Below are positions 4,697 through 5,179 of a stretch of DNA of 5,179 nt, piece after piece. The stretch's first letter is position 1; each line of letters opens with the position of its first letter. A program made the translations under genes and the position numbers. The notes under the pieces are model-generated. The model ran no database searches. It worked only from the letters and a program-made list of their open reading frames with translations, and was not told the origin of the DNA. This stretch comes from Clostridia bacterium. GTDB taxonomy: Bacteria > Bacillota > Clostridia > Oscillospirales > CAG-272. The DNA is taken from assembly GCA_900770145.1 (NCBI GenBank), contig CAAGJL010000020.1:1-5179 (forward strand), in the 5' to 3' direction.

Positions 4697-5179
4697 ATGA
4701 TCAAAGAAGAAATCCGTTTTCAGGATTCCAATATATTTGAGGGGATGACTTCCATTTCCGCCCTTTTGGACGCGCGGGAGAAAGGAAAAAACAACCGGGA
4801 AATCAAAGAAATCCTGTTTGATGCGGCAAAAGCATCAAGCAAAGCGCGCAAACTTTCTTTTCTGCGGGCCAAATGCACAGAACTCGGCATACCGCTGACG
4901 TTGACCGACGCACAAAAAATCAATTCCCTGACCGTGGGCAACACGCACGGCGGTGTGGTTGCGGTCTGCGGGGAGCGGACACTGCCGGAACTCTGCCCGG
5001 AAAATCTCCCCGCCGGCGCGTTTTTAGCCTATCTTGACGGGATTGAGGACCCATACAATTTCGGCTATGCCTTGCGCTCATTGTATGCCGCGGGGTGCGA
5101 TGGCGTCCTGGTCGGTGAGCGGAGCTGGATGAGCGCCGCGGGCGTGGTGGCGCGCGCTTCTGCCGGTGCCTCCGAGTTA
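4697..5179 (+). CDS. TrmH/SpoU-family RNA 2'-O-methyltransferase (partial, C-terminus missing)
   Basis: Translation from the ATG at 4697-4699 runs open for 161 codons to the window edge. The N-terminal part, starting around FEGMTSISALLDA (14-26), resembles the substrate-binding domain of SpoU enzymes. The catalytic SPOUT domain begins with YLDGIEDPYNFGYALRS (112-128), the family's first motif, with Asn121, Gly123 and Arg127 in the N-x-G-x-x-x-R pattern. GCDGVLVG (133-140) and VVARASAGASE (150-160) follow as expected. Such enzymes transfer a methyl group from S-adenosylmethionine to ribose of tRNA or rRNA; motif 1 is seen, but the SAM-binding knot with motifs 2 and 3 lies beyond the edge. AGGAG at 4687-4691 is 5 bases before the start. 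The family is clear, but the target RNA and the subfamily (RlmB, TrmH or TsnR-like) cannot be settled. Confidence 0.9.
   Translation, partial: MIKEEIRFQDSNIFEGMTSISALLDAREKGKNNREIKEILFDAAKASSKARKLSFLRAKCTELGIPLTLTDAQKINSLTVGNTHGGVVAVCGERTLPELCPENLPAGAFLAYLDGIEDPYNFGYALRSLYAAGCDGVLVGERSWMSAAGVVARASAGASEL

Overview
The window reads as a piece of chromosome from a spore-forming Firmicute, probably of class Clostridia. The evidence is a clear SpoIIID sporulation regulator, the Firmicute-type gene order signal peptidase - rbgA - rnhB - yraN, and strong AGGAGG-type ribosome binding sites. The genes are of moderate-to-high GC for the phylum, while the main intergenic region is visibly richer in A+T. 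I cannot name a genus from sequence alone.

Layout. Positions 1-3536 hold five minus-strand genes that form one tight operon, read from right to left: an ApgM-type phosphoglycerate mutase relative (2316-3536, GTG start), signal peptidase I lepB (1707-2303), ribosome-assembly GTPase rbgA/ylqF (815-1696), ribonuclease HII rnhB (213-821), and a YraN/UPF0102 protein cut by the left edge (1-226). Gaps are 10-12 bp or the genes overlap by 7 and 14 bp, so translational coupling is likely. A good extended -10 promoter at 3567-3595 lies just upstream of the first gene, with a possible second promoter behind it. Positions 3547-4311 contain no gene I can support. This stretch holds the operon promoters, several dyads, a 13-bp-arm inverted repeat at 4082-4113 and a perfect 27-bp-arm hairpin at 4217-4272, which probably terminates spoIIID. 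spoIIID (4312-4587, minus) is transcribed alone, divergently from a TrmH/SpoU-family RNA methyltransferase (from 4697, plus) that runs off the right edge. The 109-bp divergent spacer carries a good sigma-A promoter for the methyltransferase, a possible sigma-E promoter for spoIIID, and three copies of a TGCCGGA block.

How the genes work together. The operon mixes central carbon metabolism (or, if the mutase call is wrong, threonine biosynthesis), protein export, 50S subunit assembly and RNA:DNA hybrid removal. Apart from the leading mutase gene this is a familiar housekeeping grouping. SpoIIID is the mother-cell regulator of sporulation. The window is mostly conventional. The points most worth a second look are the unusually long perfect hairpin after spoIIID, the unexplained 765-bp AT-rich gap, the repeat architecture of the spoIIID/methyltransferase spacer, and the functional ambiguity of the ApgM homologue. 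I found no convincing new biological system.
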